Notes: a model not told the origin generated them from the sequence alone. Positions 42,707 through 54,321 are shown, counted from the stretch's first letter. The stretch: DNA of 64,000 bases from Prostheceraeus crozeri (GCA_907163375.1 CAJQUW010000503.1:248001-312000), one strand, 5' to 3'. Numbers and translations: made by a program.

Positions 42707-44170
42707 CCTTACATACTCTTGCACTTTTAGAAAAACAACGATCGATTGCAAAAAATGCAAGATCAGACACAGAATAAACATCAGAAAAATGTGGCACCAA
42801 ACATGAATTAACATTGCGATCACGAATGTCTCTCAAATGCTCTTCGACTCGTTGACGTAAAGGGCTATTGGTTTGGCCGACATAGTGGACATAACAGCGT
42901 TGGCATTCAATTACATATATACAATGAGTGGCGGCAAATGATAAATTAAATAAAATGGGATACAGTTCACTGGGTGAGACGCCTTTAAAGAAATTAAGTG
43001 GCTTAGCGAAATTACATGCGTGGCATCGACCCCCTTCACATCGGGAAAAACCAGAGGACCAGCGTAAGTTAAAGCCAGTTAGGTGCAAGACCTTCTTTTT
43101 AGCATTTCTCAGTACAGTTCAAGAAACACTCTGCTCACGCCAACAAGGAAACACCATCTCCGCAGTATTTTTGAAGTCTGTTCAGTAGACGAGCGGGTCG
43201 CCCATCTCAAGATTTGAGAATAAATTGTATCGCGAAACACATGAGGTGCATGGTGGGAGTCACTGGGCAAGATGGTGTACGAAGCCGAGTCCTTGAAAGC
43301 AATGCGATGCGAAAGCTGCGTCGAATTCGAGGACTTGTATATGAGGTCTAAATAGTGAATCGAGGTGTCGTGAAAATTCAAGTCGACTTGAATGCGTTGA
43401 TCGATGGAAAATGTCTAAGAGAGTCCTCTCCATGGGGCCAAATAGCGAATATACCGTCCTGATGACGTACCCATAGAAAGGGTTTCAGCACAGCACTCGA
43501 AAGAGTTCTCTCCTCCCAAACACCCTCATAGATGTTGGCGAAAGAACCACCGTAGGGCTTACCCATGGCTACACCTGACACTTGTAGCCAACGTTGGTCA
43601 CAGTAGGTGTAATCATTTCGCTGAGTCTTAGTCTTAGTAAATCCAACAGAAGCACATTAGGACGATTACTTTTAATTCTTCAAATGCTGTTGCCACTCTG
43701 CGGATACATTCATCGATTGGGATATATGTATATAGAGAGTGGACATCGAATGTACACAGAAGACTGTCACCCGTTGTCTGAGTTTGGCGAAGGACGGCAA
43801 TTAATTGTTGGGAGTCGCGTAAAAGCTTGGCAAGCGTTTGGCTAGAAGAAATAAAAAGTACTCGATAAATTTCCCAACATTAACACTGACAGACCCAACA
43901 TCGGCCACAATAAGTCTTCCAGGAGGCGTGTCAAGGGCAGGCCAAACTTGCTTGTGAACTTTTGGAAGAATGTAAAATCGACGATCACTTGGGTCGACAG
44001 GTGATAGAAGAAAACGAAGTTCCTTGCGGTTGATAGCTCCAGAGGAATAAATAGAGTTAAGAATATCCTCGAAAACATAAGAAGAGTCCGTTGGGGGTTG
44101 CAACAAACCTCTGTAAAAAGCCTCGTTTGAGAGTTGAGCATTACATTAGTGTTCATAGGAAACCAGGGAT

Positions 44171-44250
44171 GCGGAGTCGGAGTCCCGGAGTCCTATCATT
44201 TTTGCTGGAGTCGGAGTCCTATCATTTGATAGGACTCCGGACTCCGGCCT
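44171..44250. repeat. GGAGTCGGAGTCCTATCA repeats
   Basis: Short repeats with a 12-bp palindrome GGAGTCCTATCA/TGATAGGACTCC around 44213-44238. The same phrase recurs at 44852-44910, 600 bp away, suggesting the two ends of a small mobile repeat or a scattered satellite. Confidence 0.7.
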
Positions 44251-45780
44251 ATAACTAGACCCGAAATACGATACAAACAAATTATCTATTCTCGTGCATA
44301 TAGCTGTCACTGTCTTGATATCAACTTTCTCCGTCAAACAAAAGTACAGAGACAGCAATGCATGCAAAGCTTGAAATAGTTGAGGGAATGACCCGTGATA
44401 GTTAAAGAGATCTTTTCATTCGCCGATTCAGTAGAGAAGACAAGCCTTCGTAGTCTCGATCACACATACGCACCAAAGGTCACATCAGAGACAAAAATGA
44501 AAATACAAGCTTGTTTGAGAACATTACCTCTTACCCTCACTTTTATCGTGTGTGATGGGTCCTCTAAAGCGCATATTAAAATCGAAAGTGTACTCATTTT
44601 TTTTAGAAGGATGAGGATTTTCCTGCCTGGTAGAGACTGGAGAAAAACCGTGTGAAGCACACATCAAGAAGATGGGAGGAGCCGAGTCGAATGCATCCAA
44701 CTGAAAGCGACATTTGATGAACTTCCATCGAAGATGATTGATAATTGATACAGCAATGATCCATAAAAATAGGTTCAGGTAAGCCTATAATGATCTATGA
44801 TGTAGGTTACCAGTTAATTTTTCAAAAAACTAGGCTTTATATACTTGTCACCCGGAGTCGGAGTCCTATCAAAAGCCGGAGTCCTATCAACCCCCGGAGT
44901 CGGAGTCCGCTTCCCTGCAACTAATCCAAGATTGTCAAATATCCAACTGATTTCTGTATGTCACCTCAGACAGCTGCTTTCTTAGTTCTTCAGCAATATA
45001 TATTGCAATATATTTGTTCTGTTAATATAACTTATTCAGCTAATTTCTTAAACAGATAAATACTATGTTATTGTTACGCAATTAACTGAAACCACATTTA
45101 TGTGTAATTTTTGGATTTGATTTGGCATTGCGCCTTTGAACAATCAATTATTCAAAAATTGCATTATCCCCGGTATACATGTATTTCGGGAGAAGTATAA
45201 ACCCCTCTTCACTCGGCCTCAGTGTAAGATGTTTCAGTGTACAAATATTCTAAGACGAATTCAATTTAGATTGTTCACTGATGCAAACTGTCTCTATTTT
45301 GCCTGGGCTACATTGACCTTCGAAAACCCGGTAAGAGCCTCCTTTGATGTTCCCATAGATGTTCCTATGATTCAATCGTTCCCAAAATTACTGTACAACA
45401 CAATTGACTTGGTATCAGTTTTATATCTACCAAATCGGTCATCACATTGCTACACATAGCAATTCAAAATTTAAATTTCGCTTTTTTCCAAAGCTTCTAA
45501 TTTTTCCTATGAGTACAGGGTGCAGAATAAAAACGTATCTAAACTTTAAAGCAGCACAACTTTCCAATTATGCAACAGACATTAGCTAAAAAGGTCACAT
45601 TTTGAAGCCAATACACATCATTATTACCATAATCAACATTGTAATTATTACATATCCGGGTAAGGTATAATCTTCATGTAAAGCAGAGGACCTCCAAGGC
45701 CAGGAAACTAGATGAAAAGAACAGTGACTGAATGGAAAAGCTAGCCTTCTTCCAATTCTTCACTTACACGATAGTCATCA
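44251..45780. other. Intergenic DNA, no gene seen
   Basis: Includes the second GGAGTCGGAGTCC block (44852-44910). Short open frames have no recognisable features. Confidence 0.5.
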
Positions 45781-46049
45781 TGGCGACGTCTTTCTACTGC
45801 AGATGATCACAAAACACCAATTGGGTGATGACTGGATCAACCTTCAGCAGAAACGTCTTGTAACCGAACGCCAGAAAATTCGCATTTTCCTGTTTTTTCT
45901 TCCAAAGTATCCACGTCTCTTCCAAGTAAAACTCCAAACATTTGCTGCTTCAAATAGTAGTTTAGGCGAATTGCTTGATGCGAAAAGCCTTCCTGAATTA
46001 AAGGAAAACATAATATAATATTAAACAGCCAAAAATCCTTTAATTTTTG

Positions 46050-46370
46050 GTGATTCTAATTAGAATGCTTTATAAGCAGGTTGCGGGACTAACCATGGGA
46101 TCCTCTTTATCAAACATTGTGACATCTTTATGAACATCGAGAGAAGAGCACTTCAGAGCATAAATACCATTCATATTTTCAAAATGTATGTTGACGATTG
46201 CTTCGTGCTCACAGATGGACAGGAAAATGCTTTTGCGTTTCAATCAATCCTGAATGCTCAGGGGATTCGTCCAATGCAGCATCTGTGTCTCTTTTATCGT
46301 CTTCTTCCGTTGAAAATGACTAGAATGATTTCTTTCCAACAAGCACAAATGATAAAATTGTGTAGTTGAA
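46050..46370 (+). pseudogene. Reverse-transcriptase relic, probably PLE-type
   Basis: Plus-strand text with LTMGSSLSNIV, then IHIFKMYVDDCFVLTDGQENAF about 30 codons later, fits RT motifs with MGSPLS and YVDD followed by a long helix with F..LN. The spacing and the style of the motif resemble PLEs more than LINEs. Short and broken; unrelated in position to the PLE fragment at 41711-44160, which is on the other strand. Confidence 0.5.
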
Positions 46371-46510
46371 CGATTTTATCGTCACGATAAATCGTTACAA
46401 TTTGAACAGCGGAGCCCAACGATAAATCGTTGATCTGAGAAAATGAAGTATCGTCACGATTTCATCGTTGTCGTTATCGTGCTAGTGTGAACGAGCTCAA
46501 GGCCTCAGTC
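46368..46510. repeat. CGATAA-rich palindromic repeat
   Basis: AACGATTTTATCGTCACGA and neighbouring near-palindromic copies of ATCGTTATCGT, followed by GTGAACGAGCTC. A related CGATAACGATAGCG stretch occurs at 4990-5030. It looks like a degenerate MITE end or satellite. Confidence 0.45.
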
Positions 46511-49348
46511 ACACTGAAGCAAAGCAAACACGAGCGTCCCGATAATGCTCCTAGAAGATACATGTAGCATCTTCGACATTTGTTATATCTGATACAGACC
46601 TCTTTGTCAACCAGCTAATCTCTAATTAATTAAGCTTAAGGCCTACATTGTTTGACCTCCTGTTATGTTTTACTGACATGTGGGTGACTTGCTAAATGAT
46701 AAAAAAAGCACAATACGGAATTATATCGAAACTATAGATAACCTATTTCGTCGAATTATCTGTGAATTTAGTTCCACTGCAAATTCACAATATTGACTAG
46801 TTCAATATGAAAATCTATCCACGCGAAGCTCATGGACAAAGTAACAAACTATGAAGGCCCCTACATTGTACATTCTTTGCATTGCAGAACATAATAATTT
46901 AAGCACTCAGTCATCAGTGCTTAACCAAAATTTATTTTCTACATTTTCATTTTCATATAAAATCATTACATTTTCTACGTTTACGCACTTCAATTCTAGG
47001 ATTCCCCATACTGGGATGGGACCTAATCCCAGGAGTGAGAGCAAAATCCCGGGATTGAGACTTTAGCAGGATATCAGCATTATTCCGTCTAAAGAAAGAA
47101 AGAAAGAAAATTTGACGAAGATAAAACCACCACAAATTTACACACTACATACAGATATAGCTCTTCAAACGTCAATTTAATCATCAAGAATTGAATTCGA
47201 GCTTGCCATTTGCTCAACCATAGTAACATTCGAAAATATGACCAATTAGGATGAACATTGGCGAAATAGGTCTACACTAAACCGGGATGAGGAATCAAGC
47301 TAATTCTAGGGATTGATCACTAGAGCAGCTTTAGCTTACATCATTAGCCTCTGGCCAAAAATCAATCTCGAAATCAAATAAATCCCGAGACTGAGATGTT
47401 CAGGGAGAATTCTTCACATTCAATATTTGAACGCAGTTGTTTTTCACAGTATTAGCTTAACTCACTGTAAAATGGCACAAGATTCGTCAATCCCGCTATC
47501 CCAATCTGCTAGTATATTGCTAGTGCATGGAGTAATTACTTATAATTTTGATAAACTTGTCACTTTACTTGCAGTTGATGGCAAATGACGGGAGGTTGTT
47601 TGATTTCATTGTGAATCTCTTTTCAGTTTAGTGATTCTCTTAGTTAGAGATAAGTAATTTTTCTTTAATAAAATAAATAACAAAAATAAAGTAAATAATT
47701 TTTGCAGCAAGCCTATTTTTGGGGAGACGAAACACAATTCACACTACTTTGCTTGTAGCTGTACAGCTGGTGTGCTTCTATTTTAACAATCTCTATCCCG
47801 GAGTGGCGCTTGTAATCCCGAGTTGGATCAATAACAGCTAGAGTTTTATTGGCATTTTTTCCGCATCTTCACTCCACCAACCACGAGTCTCAAGAAATTG
47901 AAGATTGAAAGTGCAAAAGTCACGAATTTCCAACTGTTCGCTGCTGTCTATGTTGCTATCATCACTGTGAAAAATCCTGTAGTCATTGCAAGAAAGTCCC
48001 ATGTACATCATGTAAGTAAAGTAAACCTTACTTTTGGCAATTCCAAATATCTGCTAGTCCCACACCACGACATCCTGAATTATCAACAGATCTATGCTTT
48101 CTGATAGCATTTGTGCGATTCTACCCAGGACTAAGATTTTCCGGGATTTTGGAATCCCTATCTATGTCTCAAAGTCATGAGCTTTGTAAGTAAGTATGTA
48201 AGTCATGACTTACACTGATTTTGATGAGGGAGTTAGTGATGATAATTGAAGAACACAGATACAAACTAACCTCAGCTGGTCGTGTTCAAAGCTTTAATAC
48301 TCCGCTATCCTCATGTTATGTTCATGAACATAACATTAATGTTCAAGAGCATTACATTAAATACATGTGTATATACAGGGTATTCACGCAAATTTGAATG
48401 AAAAATTCCAGGTGTTTTCCAGGATTTCCAGGGTAAAATTAATTTTCCAGGTTTTCCAGGGAAATTTACCAAAAATCGGGGGTTAAATTTGAACGAAAAT
48501 TTTCAGACTTTCTGCAAGGAAATTTTGCTCAAATACATGCGTCAAATTTAAAAGAAAAATTCCGGGAAAAATCTATCTAAAGTTCTGTGGCTAAGGAGCC
48601 TACACACCATAAAATTAATATTATTGAAGACAAAAATTTGAAAAGTGTCGTGAAATTGGTTGAATTTTTAAGGCGCACGCGATTCCAAATAAAAAAATCC
48701 AATATGCATCAGACGGCTACATTATATTTATAAAAAAATGAAAATACAATCGATCGTAACAAATTTAAGGCTTGCGGATTGAGGAGAACTAAATAGAGAA
48801 GGAGCATGACAATAAATAACGAAAAATATAGGACTTAACAATGAAATGTAACATTAACGGAATATCTGTAAAGTCCACTCTATAATAAAATGCAACAGGG
48901 TGAACGTCAGAGCGCTGTCATTCAGATAAGATCATTTGAACTGAAGCATTGCAGCGTGAATCCGTGGAAGGTGGATGACCAAGAGCCAGAAAGAGGAACA
49001 TAATGGTTGATGTGCTGCATATGCATGAGAGTAATCACAATCAGTTTAAGAGAATGACACAGAGAAGAATTGACCGAGGAAAGCTCATTGGCACACTACG
49101 TGTCGGGAATAATATATCTACATATTGAAAACCTACTTGAAATGTGTTTGAAAATATTCGATATTAGCCTCGGATCATTCGGAACAAGCCTGGTGCCTAA
49201 AAGAAGTTTATATGTTCAGCACCATTTTGCGTCAGTAGATTCTGTCACACGGCAATCAAGTGTGCAATAGCATTAATCCTAGATTACGGCTCCTACGTGC
49301 GTAGTTCCCCATACCACACGACGTTAATGAGGGAGTCTACAGCTCATA
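46511..49348. other. Repeat-rich intergenic DNA, no gene seen
   Basis: Words related to ATCCCGGGATTG recur loosely between 46990 and 48160, and TTTTCCAGGTTTTCCAGGG-type sequence occurs at 48400-48470. Open frames are short and show no domain. Confidence 0.5.
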
Positions 49349-49363
49349 AGTAGTATAGGGTAC

Positions 49364-49402
49364 GAGATCCGGCGCCTTCGCTTCGCTCGCCACCGGATCT
49401 CA
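49364..49402. repeat. Hairpin in the Polinton 2 left terminal region
   Basis: GAGATCCGG and CCGGATCTC form a perfect 9-bp stem around GCGCCTTCGCTTCGCTCGCC-like sequence, itself partly self-complementary. Confidence 0.8.
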
Positions 49403-49438
49403 TACCTAGGTAGATACAAAAATGAAAAATGAAAAAAT

Positions 49439-49652
49439 TAGGGTCCTCTTGAAATTTATGAAAAATTGTTAAAGTTAGGGTCCTCCTGAAATTTATAAAA
49501 AACAGCTAAAATAGGGTCCTCTTGAAATTTAACAAATCAAAATGTTAAAAATAGGGACCTCTTGAAACTTAGCAAATCCAAATGCAAAATAGGGTCCTCT
49601 TGAAATTAACAAATCAAAAATGCAAATAGGGGCCTTCTGAAATTTAGCAAAA
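49439..49652 (+). repeat. ~38-bp tandem repeats in the Polinton 2 left end
   Basis: Six copies of AGGGTCCTCTTGAAATTTA (variants GGGACCT, GGGGCCTTCTG) at about 49440, 49477, 49512, 49552, 49590 and 49628, with AT-rich remainder. Iterated terminal phrases of this kind also occur in Polinton 1 with a different sequence. Confidence 0.85.
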
Positions 49653-49688
49653 ACAAAAATGAATATGAATAAAAATATTCATTTAAAA

Positions 49689-50291
49689 ATGGAAGATGTA
49701 AAAACAAAAGAACCATCAGCCCCCTTATATCCTTCATTATCATATGAAATGGATATAGCAAAACACAAAGATAGAGTCAGGTACATGAAAGATAAGGAAG
49801 CGCAATTATTACTTAAACTAGAACATTATGATAAATTAAGAAAGAGATGGACGATAGCTAAGAATGTGACACAAGGCGTTGGTGCATTTTTAACAATTTC
49901 TTTAGGCGCTCTCACTATTGTCATTTCATCTGGCGTTCTTACAATTCCTGTTGTTGCTACAGCTTTAACAGGTACAGGTGTTTTCATAACGTCACTTGCA
50001 ACAGTGATAGATAAATCTACAATGTGTAAGAAACGAAAATCCTTAAGTAAGAAACATGCCCATGTAAAAGAAGTATATGATAAACTACATTACTACTTTC
50101 AGAGAGTGTGTGATGACAATGTTATTACGTTAGATGAGATTGAAAAATTTGATCAAATAGCTAGAGAAGCAACTAAAATACCTGTTAAATCTCAAGACAA
50201 AGTAGACAATGCGGCTTTTTTAGAAGAAATAAGAACTTTATTAAAAACGTTAGAACAAAGTTCCATAGGACAAAAATACGTTTTTCAGTAA
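49689..50291 (+). CDS. Polinton 2 membrane protein with PSAP and YPSL motifs
   Basis: 200 residues from the ATG at 49689, chosen because it aligns with the Polinton 1 start and has the TTTAAAAATG context; an upstream in-frame ATG exists. Residues 9-17 read PSAPLYPSL: PSAP is the TSG101-binding and YPSL the ALIX-binding late-domain pattern. Then come a basic coiled coil, a hydrophobic hairpin (GALTIVISSGVLTIPVV and onward) and a conserved VKEVYDKLHYYFQRVCDDN-like region. Homologue of 24593-25291, where only YPSL is kept. No known function. A membrane protein carrying budding-type motifs is an attractive but untested reading. Confidence 0.75.
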   Translation: MEDVKTKEPSAPLYPSLSYEMDIAKHKDRVRYMKDKEAQLLLKLEHYDKLRKRWTIAKNVTQGVGAFLTISLGALTIVISSGVLTIPVVATALTGTGVFITSLATVIDKSTMCKKRKSLSKKHAHVKEVYDKLHYYFQRVCDDNVITLDEIEKFDQIAREATKIPVKSQDKVDNAAFLEEIRTLLKTLEQSSIGQKYVFQ

Positions 50292-50348
50292 AGTGTTTTT
50301 GCTGTATCTCTATGCTACCACAAAATTCAAATATTATCTTATAAAATA

Positions 50349-51179
50349 ATGAATACAAATGAGACAAATGAGGCAAAAATAAAACAACTAGAAGAATTAA
50401 TAAAACAGAAAAATATTATGAAGAAAAGACATAGACAATATCGAATGCTACAAGCTGGCGTTCAATCTGATATGTTTGAAAAAATGCACCTAACTGAACA
50501 AGTGAAAAATGATTTTGAAAAAGCTATTGCGCCACTGAAAACTCTTGAGAAAGAACTCGCAGTTCATGATAAACGAATTGATATAACGGATCCAGTGCAG
50601 AAAACCATCATGGATGATTATGGTTTGTTAGAAGCAAACATAGACAAGAAATTACCAAAATCTATGCTGTTTGAACATTCTACAATTTTTCTTGGTGCTA
50701 AGCCATCACTTAGATTTTTCTTGGGTGGGGAAGAATTATTTATAAATACTAAAGAAAGTTTAATTTTTGCACCAGACAAAACAGCTTTCAGTTTAGACAG
50801 AAATTTCGTGGATTTATTAAGAGGAGCGGATTTAGATAACTATCATACTGATGATCTACTGAAATACAAAATTATGTTAGACAAGGTTGGAACTGCAAAA
50901 ACTCTTAAGCGTTATAAAACTTTGAATGACTTATTGGCAATGCCCTCGGCTCCCCCGCCGCCTGGTTATGCTTCACCTGTTGTAGTTTTGTCAGATAACC
51001 CACAAGAATTACTAGTGAGATTAAATATTTTAGTAGCTGCAGCAGAACAAGGACATAACTCCGGTTTTACCGAAATACATGCAATCTTAGACAAACTATA
51101 CAAAAACGGCGCTATAACTGAACAAGACTACAGAAACGTATCTAATCATGTTATGGGCCTCAGCACAAGAAGCACATAA
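50349..51179 (+). CDS. Polinton 2 structural gene 2 with PSAP-PPGY
   Basis: 276 residues, frame intact. N-terminal coiled coil (about 1-70), central conserved region (LLEANIDKKLPKSM, FAPDKTAFSLDRNF, VDLLRGADL), then an exposed proline-rich stretch at residues 199-207, PSAPPPPGY, and a C-terminal helical part with NPQELLVRLNIL and HNSGFTEIHAIL. PSAPPPPGY joins a PSAP (TSG101) and a PPxY-type motif (PPGY; Nedd4-family WW domains), as in some retroviral and filoviral matrix proteins. The homologue in Polinton 1 lacks this stretch. The gene sits between the membrane protein and the minor capsid gene; function unknown. Confidence 0.75.
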   Translation: MNTNETNEAKIKQLEELIKQKNIMKKRHRQYRMLQAGVQSDMFEKMHLTEQVKNDFEKAIAPLKTLEKELAVHDKRIDITDPVQKTIMDDYGLLEANIDKKLPKSMLFEHSTIFLGAKPSLRFFLGGEELFINTKESLIFAPDKTAFSLDRNFVDLLRGADLDNYHTDDLLKYKIMLDKVGTAKTLKRYKTLNDLLAMPSAPPPPGYASPVVVLSDNPQELLVRLNILVAAAEQGHNSGFTEIHAILDKLYKNGAITEQDYRNVSNHVMGLSTRST

Positions 51180-51202
51180 CTCTATCTGTCAATATCTAAT
51201 TT

Positions 51203-52003
51203 TTGGTTGAAAAAATGTCTTCGGCAGAACTAGAAAAAATTAATAAACATTTAGAAAATTTAATCGAGATTTTGTCCTCATCAAAATTTAGTACGTCATT
51301 AAAATTCATAGCAACTACGTCCTCGCATACTTGTAATTTAGATCCTATTATTCACTTAGAACAAGACAAACATTATGAAGTAGCATTAACTAGTTTTTCA
51401 ACATTTAACACTATACAAAATATTATCAAAGATGTAAATGACCGATTTAAATATTCAAATGACAAAGGTACAACTTGGAAAGAATTAACTTTTCTTCCTG
51501 GATCTTATAAAGTTGAATCGATTTCCAATGAAATAAAAAGACATTTAGGCATTCAATTTAAAGACAAGAAACAATTACATTTCGCAGTTGAACCAGCAGT
51601 AAATAAATTTTCTCTTACTTTAGATGAAAATCATCAAGTTGATTTTGATATTGACAAATCTTTATCAAGACTATTAGGATTTAAAAAGCAACTCTATGCA
51701 CAAGGTTTTCATATCAGTGAAAATATACCTAAAATAACTGAAATAAATTCAATCAACGTTCAGTGTGATATTATAGAAGGTGGTTATGTTAATGGAAAGC
51801 TAACAAATAATATCTTTAGTTATCCAGCATTTACAGTTCCGATTGGTTACAGTTTAAATGTAATCCCAAAATCATTAATATATTTTCCCGTGACACGAAA
51901 AACAATTAATTCAATTACTATTAGAATAACAGATGAGAAAGGAAAGGCAATAAATTTTGGCGGCGAAGAGATTATGATAGATCTATTATTACGAGAGGTG
52001 TAA
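51203..52003 (+). CDS. Polinton 2 minor capsid (penton-like) protein
   Basis: 266 residues, intact. Same layout as 26311-27099, with HYEVALTSFSTFNTI, PGSYKVESISNEI, KFSLTLDENHQVDF and the C-terminal LIYFPVTRKTINSITIRI and NFGGEEIMIDLL blocks. Likely single-jelly-roll vertex protein. The chosen start at MSSAELEKIN aligns with MCSADLDKIN in the other element; the ATG of that methionine (51215) is more likely than the slightly upstream in-frame alternative. Confidence 0.85.
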   Translation: MVEKMSSAELEKINKHLENLIEILSSSKFSTSLKFIATTSSHTCNLDPIIHLEQDKHYEVALTSFSTFNTIQNIIKDVNDRFKYSNDKGTTWKELTFLPGSYKVESISNEIKRHLGIQFKDKKQLHFAVEPAVNKFSLTLDENHQVDFDIDKSLSRLLGFKKQLYAQGFHISENIPKITEINSINVQCDIIEGGYVNGKLTNNIFSYPAFTVPIGYSLNVIPKSLIYFPVTRKTINSITIRITDEKGKAINFGGEEIMIDLLLREV

Positions 52004-52023
52004 TTAAAAATATTGACTTAAAA

Positions 52024-52794
52024 ATGAGGGAAAGCAGTTCTGTAAATTCTCCACTAAACAGGAAAGTGAAATTCAATCATCACCCAAACCTATCCAATAA
52101 AGTTTTATCAGTTATCTGTGGAAGATCAGCTTGTGGGAAAACGTATCTATTATTCAAAATTCTCACGACACCCAAATTTTTGGATTATAGCAATCTTATC
52201 ATTTATACAACAACAGCAGAACAACCTATTTATCAATTTTTGAAATATGGTTTTCAAAATAATCTTACAAAATCAGCTATAGCTTCACTGTTTGAAGAAT
52301 ATGAAAAATCGGAGTATGAAGAAGAAATAAGTTCCTGGTGTGAAGAAGCAGCGAAAAATAAACAACTAGTAGAACCCAATAGAAATAAACACATAACGAT
52401 GCAATTAATAGATGATAGTGGCAATATGCAAGATCCTAGTAAACTAAATAAAAAAACATTGTGTGGTGTTTGATGATTGTGTTAATGATAGAAATCACGC
52501 AGTTCAGAGAAATTATTTTACAAGAGGACGACACAATAACTGTAGTGTCTTTTATTTGACACAAAGTATGTATTCATTAGATGGAAGTGTTATTAGAAAG
52601 AATGCTAATATTTTTATGCTTTTCGAAATCAACCAAAGAAACCTAAGTGATTTGTTAAGAGACTTATGTATAAGAGATAAAGATGAATTTAAACAATCGT
52701 GTAACAATGCTTGGTCAAACGACTATGGATTTATCACAATCAATATTGATAAAAAAGTACATGATAGAGTTATAGAAGATTTGTTCACTGACTA
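52024..52794 (+). pseudogene. Polinton 2 FtsK/HerA packaging ATPase (broken)
   Basis: Walker A GRSACGKT, a following conserved LIIYTTTAEQPIYQF block, Walker B VVFDDC and the TRGRHNNCSVFYLTQ region. About one break. The 3' 300 bp is nearly identical to Polinton 1 at the DNA level. The gene ends at a mini-hairpin cassette flanked by a 17-bp direct repeat. Confidence 0.85.
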
Positions 52795-52849
52795 GGCTTC
52801 GCCTCGAGGGGCTTCGCCCCGACTGAAAGTCAATAGAAGATTTGTTCAC
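52772..52849 (+). repeat. Mini-hairpin cassette flanked by 17-bp direct repeats
   Basis: ATAGAAGATTTGTTCAC occurs at 52772-52788 and 52833-52849. Between them lie GGCTTCGCC (52795-52803) and GGGGCTTCGCCCC (52808-52820). The direct repeat duplicates the 3' end of the packaging ATPase gene, so the cassette behaves like an insertion with a target duplication. It marks the left border of the exchanged replication block. Confidence 0.85.
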
Positions 52850-53481
52850 AGAGTTATAATTCCTCTTCCCAGTCTTCACTATCAGCGTATTCAATTATAT
52901 CACATTCTTTTTTTATTCGTTGAAATATTTCATCTTGAACATCTTCTCCGTTATAAGGTAGCATAATACCATTTGCATCAGGTGCTTGACGTTTAAGAAT
53001 ATTTATTTTACCAGTGAATCTTTTTTCTTCAGTGTTATTATTTTTATCAGGAATACTAATACCAGTTTCTAAAGATCTTTTCCATGGTTTATTAACAATT
53101 GTTGTCAATGTTTCGCCATGGTATAATTGAATGAAATCTTCTACTTTTACTTTAGTTTTTGTATAACCCTTAAATGTTTTCTTTTCACTAAGTCTCCCTT
53201 GTTCATCTACAGTAATACAATATTTTATTTTGGGAGCGATAAACAATCCATATATAATTCCCCCATTACCATAATCATTTTCCCCTTGACATAATTCCCC
53301 GCCAACATATCCAGCGGCATCTAATTTATTGAAGAGTTCATTGGAAATGTATATGGAATCAGTATCTGTGTAATGTATGTGTTTTTCTTTAAAACCATTA
53401 ATTTCTAAAATAAAGTTGTTCATGATTCGTCTAGAGTGAGCAAGAATAAAAGAACCTAAACGTGATGGCATGAATGATGTC

Positions 53482-53508
53482 GCAGCGTAGCTGCTCAGGC
53501 CTTTGGCC
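53482..53508 (-). repeat. Hairpin pair inside the Polinton 2 polymerase
   Basis: GCAGCGTAGCTGC (5-bp stem, GTA loop) and GGCCTTTGGCC (4-bp stem, TTT loop), three bases apart; on the coding strand they encode TAKGLSSYAAT between palm motifs B and C. Confidence 0.85.
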
Positions 53509-54284
53509 GTCTTTTCAGTGTCTGTAATATTAGCTTTAAGAAATTCATCATCTTCCATTTCTACTTTCACTAAGAATTGTTCATCATTTACTTTTTCAAA
53601 ATCTTTTACTTCTTGAGTGAAATTTTTTCTCAATGTATTCTCATTCCATAAATGATATTTAGTGGTTATGTCTTTTTGTACGGTTTTTCCATATAGTGAA
53701 TTCATTAATAATTTAATTAACTCATCGCCTACAGTGTTTCCTTCTATTTTATATTTTTTTCTTAAATTGAAGAGCTTTTCAATGTATTTGCGAAATGGTG
53801 AAATGTGATAATTTTCTTCATAAATTATACCATCTGTAATAGATAATATTTTCCCGCCACATCTAACAATTTCCTGTATGTCTACAGAAGTGAATACATC
53901 ATAACACATTCCATTCCTAAACCTTATTATTTCTTGATTGCAATTGTTTTCATTCTTTACCTTATCTTTCGCAGGAACTGGTTGAAAAAACATCTCATCA
54001 GGATAATGAAACACAACTGTGAATATTCCAGTTTTAGGACGAAATGATTGAGTGTTAAATTGATATAATACTGCTTGTTCTTCTTCTTGTCTAAATTTTC
54101 TAGCGGATTCGGCTTTAGGGTATTCTGAATGTTCGTCATACATAGCTGATGGATATAAAGATGTTGCATCAAAATCCATTAAGAATTCATTTCGTTGGTC
54201 GAGTAGTTTATGTTCAATTTCTTTACAAAGAGCATTCTTGTCTTGCAACTGATTATACTGCTTCATTAAATCTATTAAATTATT

Positions 54285-54321
54285 ACCTGGGGGCAAAACC
54301 CCCTCAGCGTAGCACCCAGGT
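54285..54321 (-). repeat. Nested hairpin inside the Polinton 2 polymerase
   Basis: Outer arms ACCTGGG and CCCAGGT enclose GGGGGCAAAACCCCC (5-bp stem) and a short GC..GC stem. It lies between KSVKGGR and motif A. Confidence 0.75.

Larger units (their letters stand above)
41711..44160 (-). mobile_element. Penelope-like element fragment
   Basis: Minus strand. Going from high to low coordinates: RFYILPKVHK and TPPGRLIVADVGS (reverse-transcriptase motifs of PLEs) near 43900-44010, MGKPYGGSFANIYEGVWEE near 43500-43570, then a Cys-rich linker and the GIY-YIG endonuclease (CIYVIECQRCYVHYVGQTN) near 42880-42930. The low-coordinate end (41770-41820) holds a hammerhead-ribozyme-like core, as in PLE terminal repeats. 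The copy is 5'-truncated and broken in several places. A MITE lies in its 3' part. Polinton 1 ends exactly at its low-coordinate side. Confidence 0.8.

Noticed and set aside
46990-48160. Loose ATCCCGGGATTG words suggesting a satellite or transposon
   Set aside because: Spacing and flanks are irregular; no unit could be defined.
49441-49652. Possible CRISPR-like array
   Set aside because: Six ~38-bp tandem units without distinct spacers, inside a Polinton terminal region of a eukaryotic genome.
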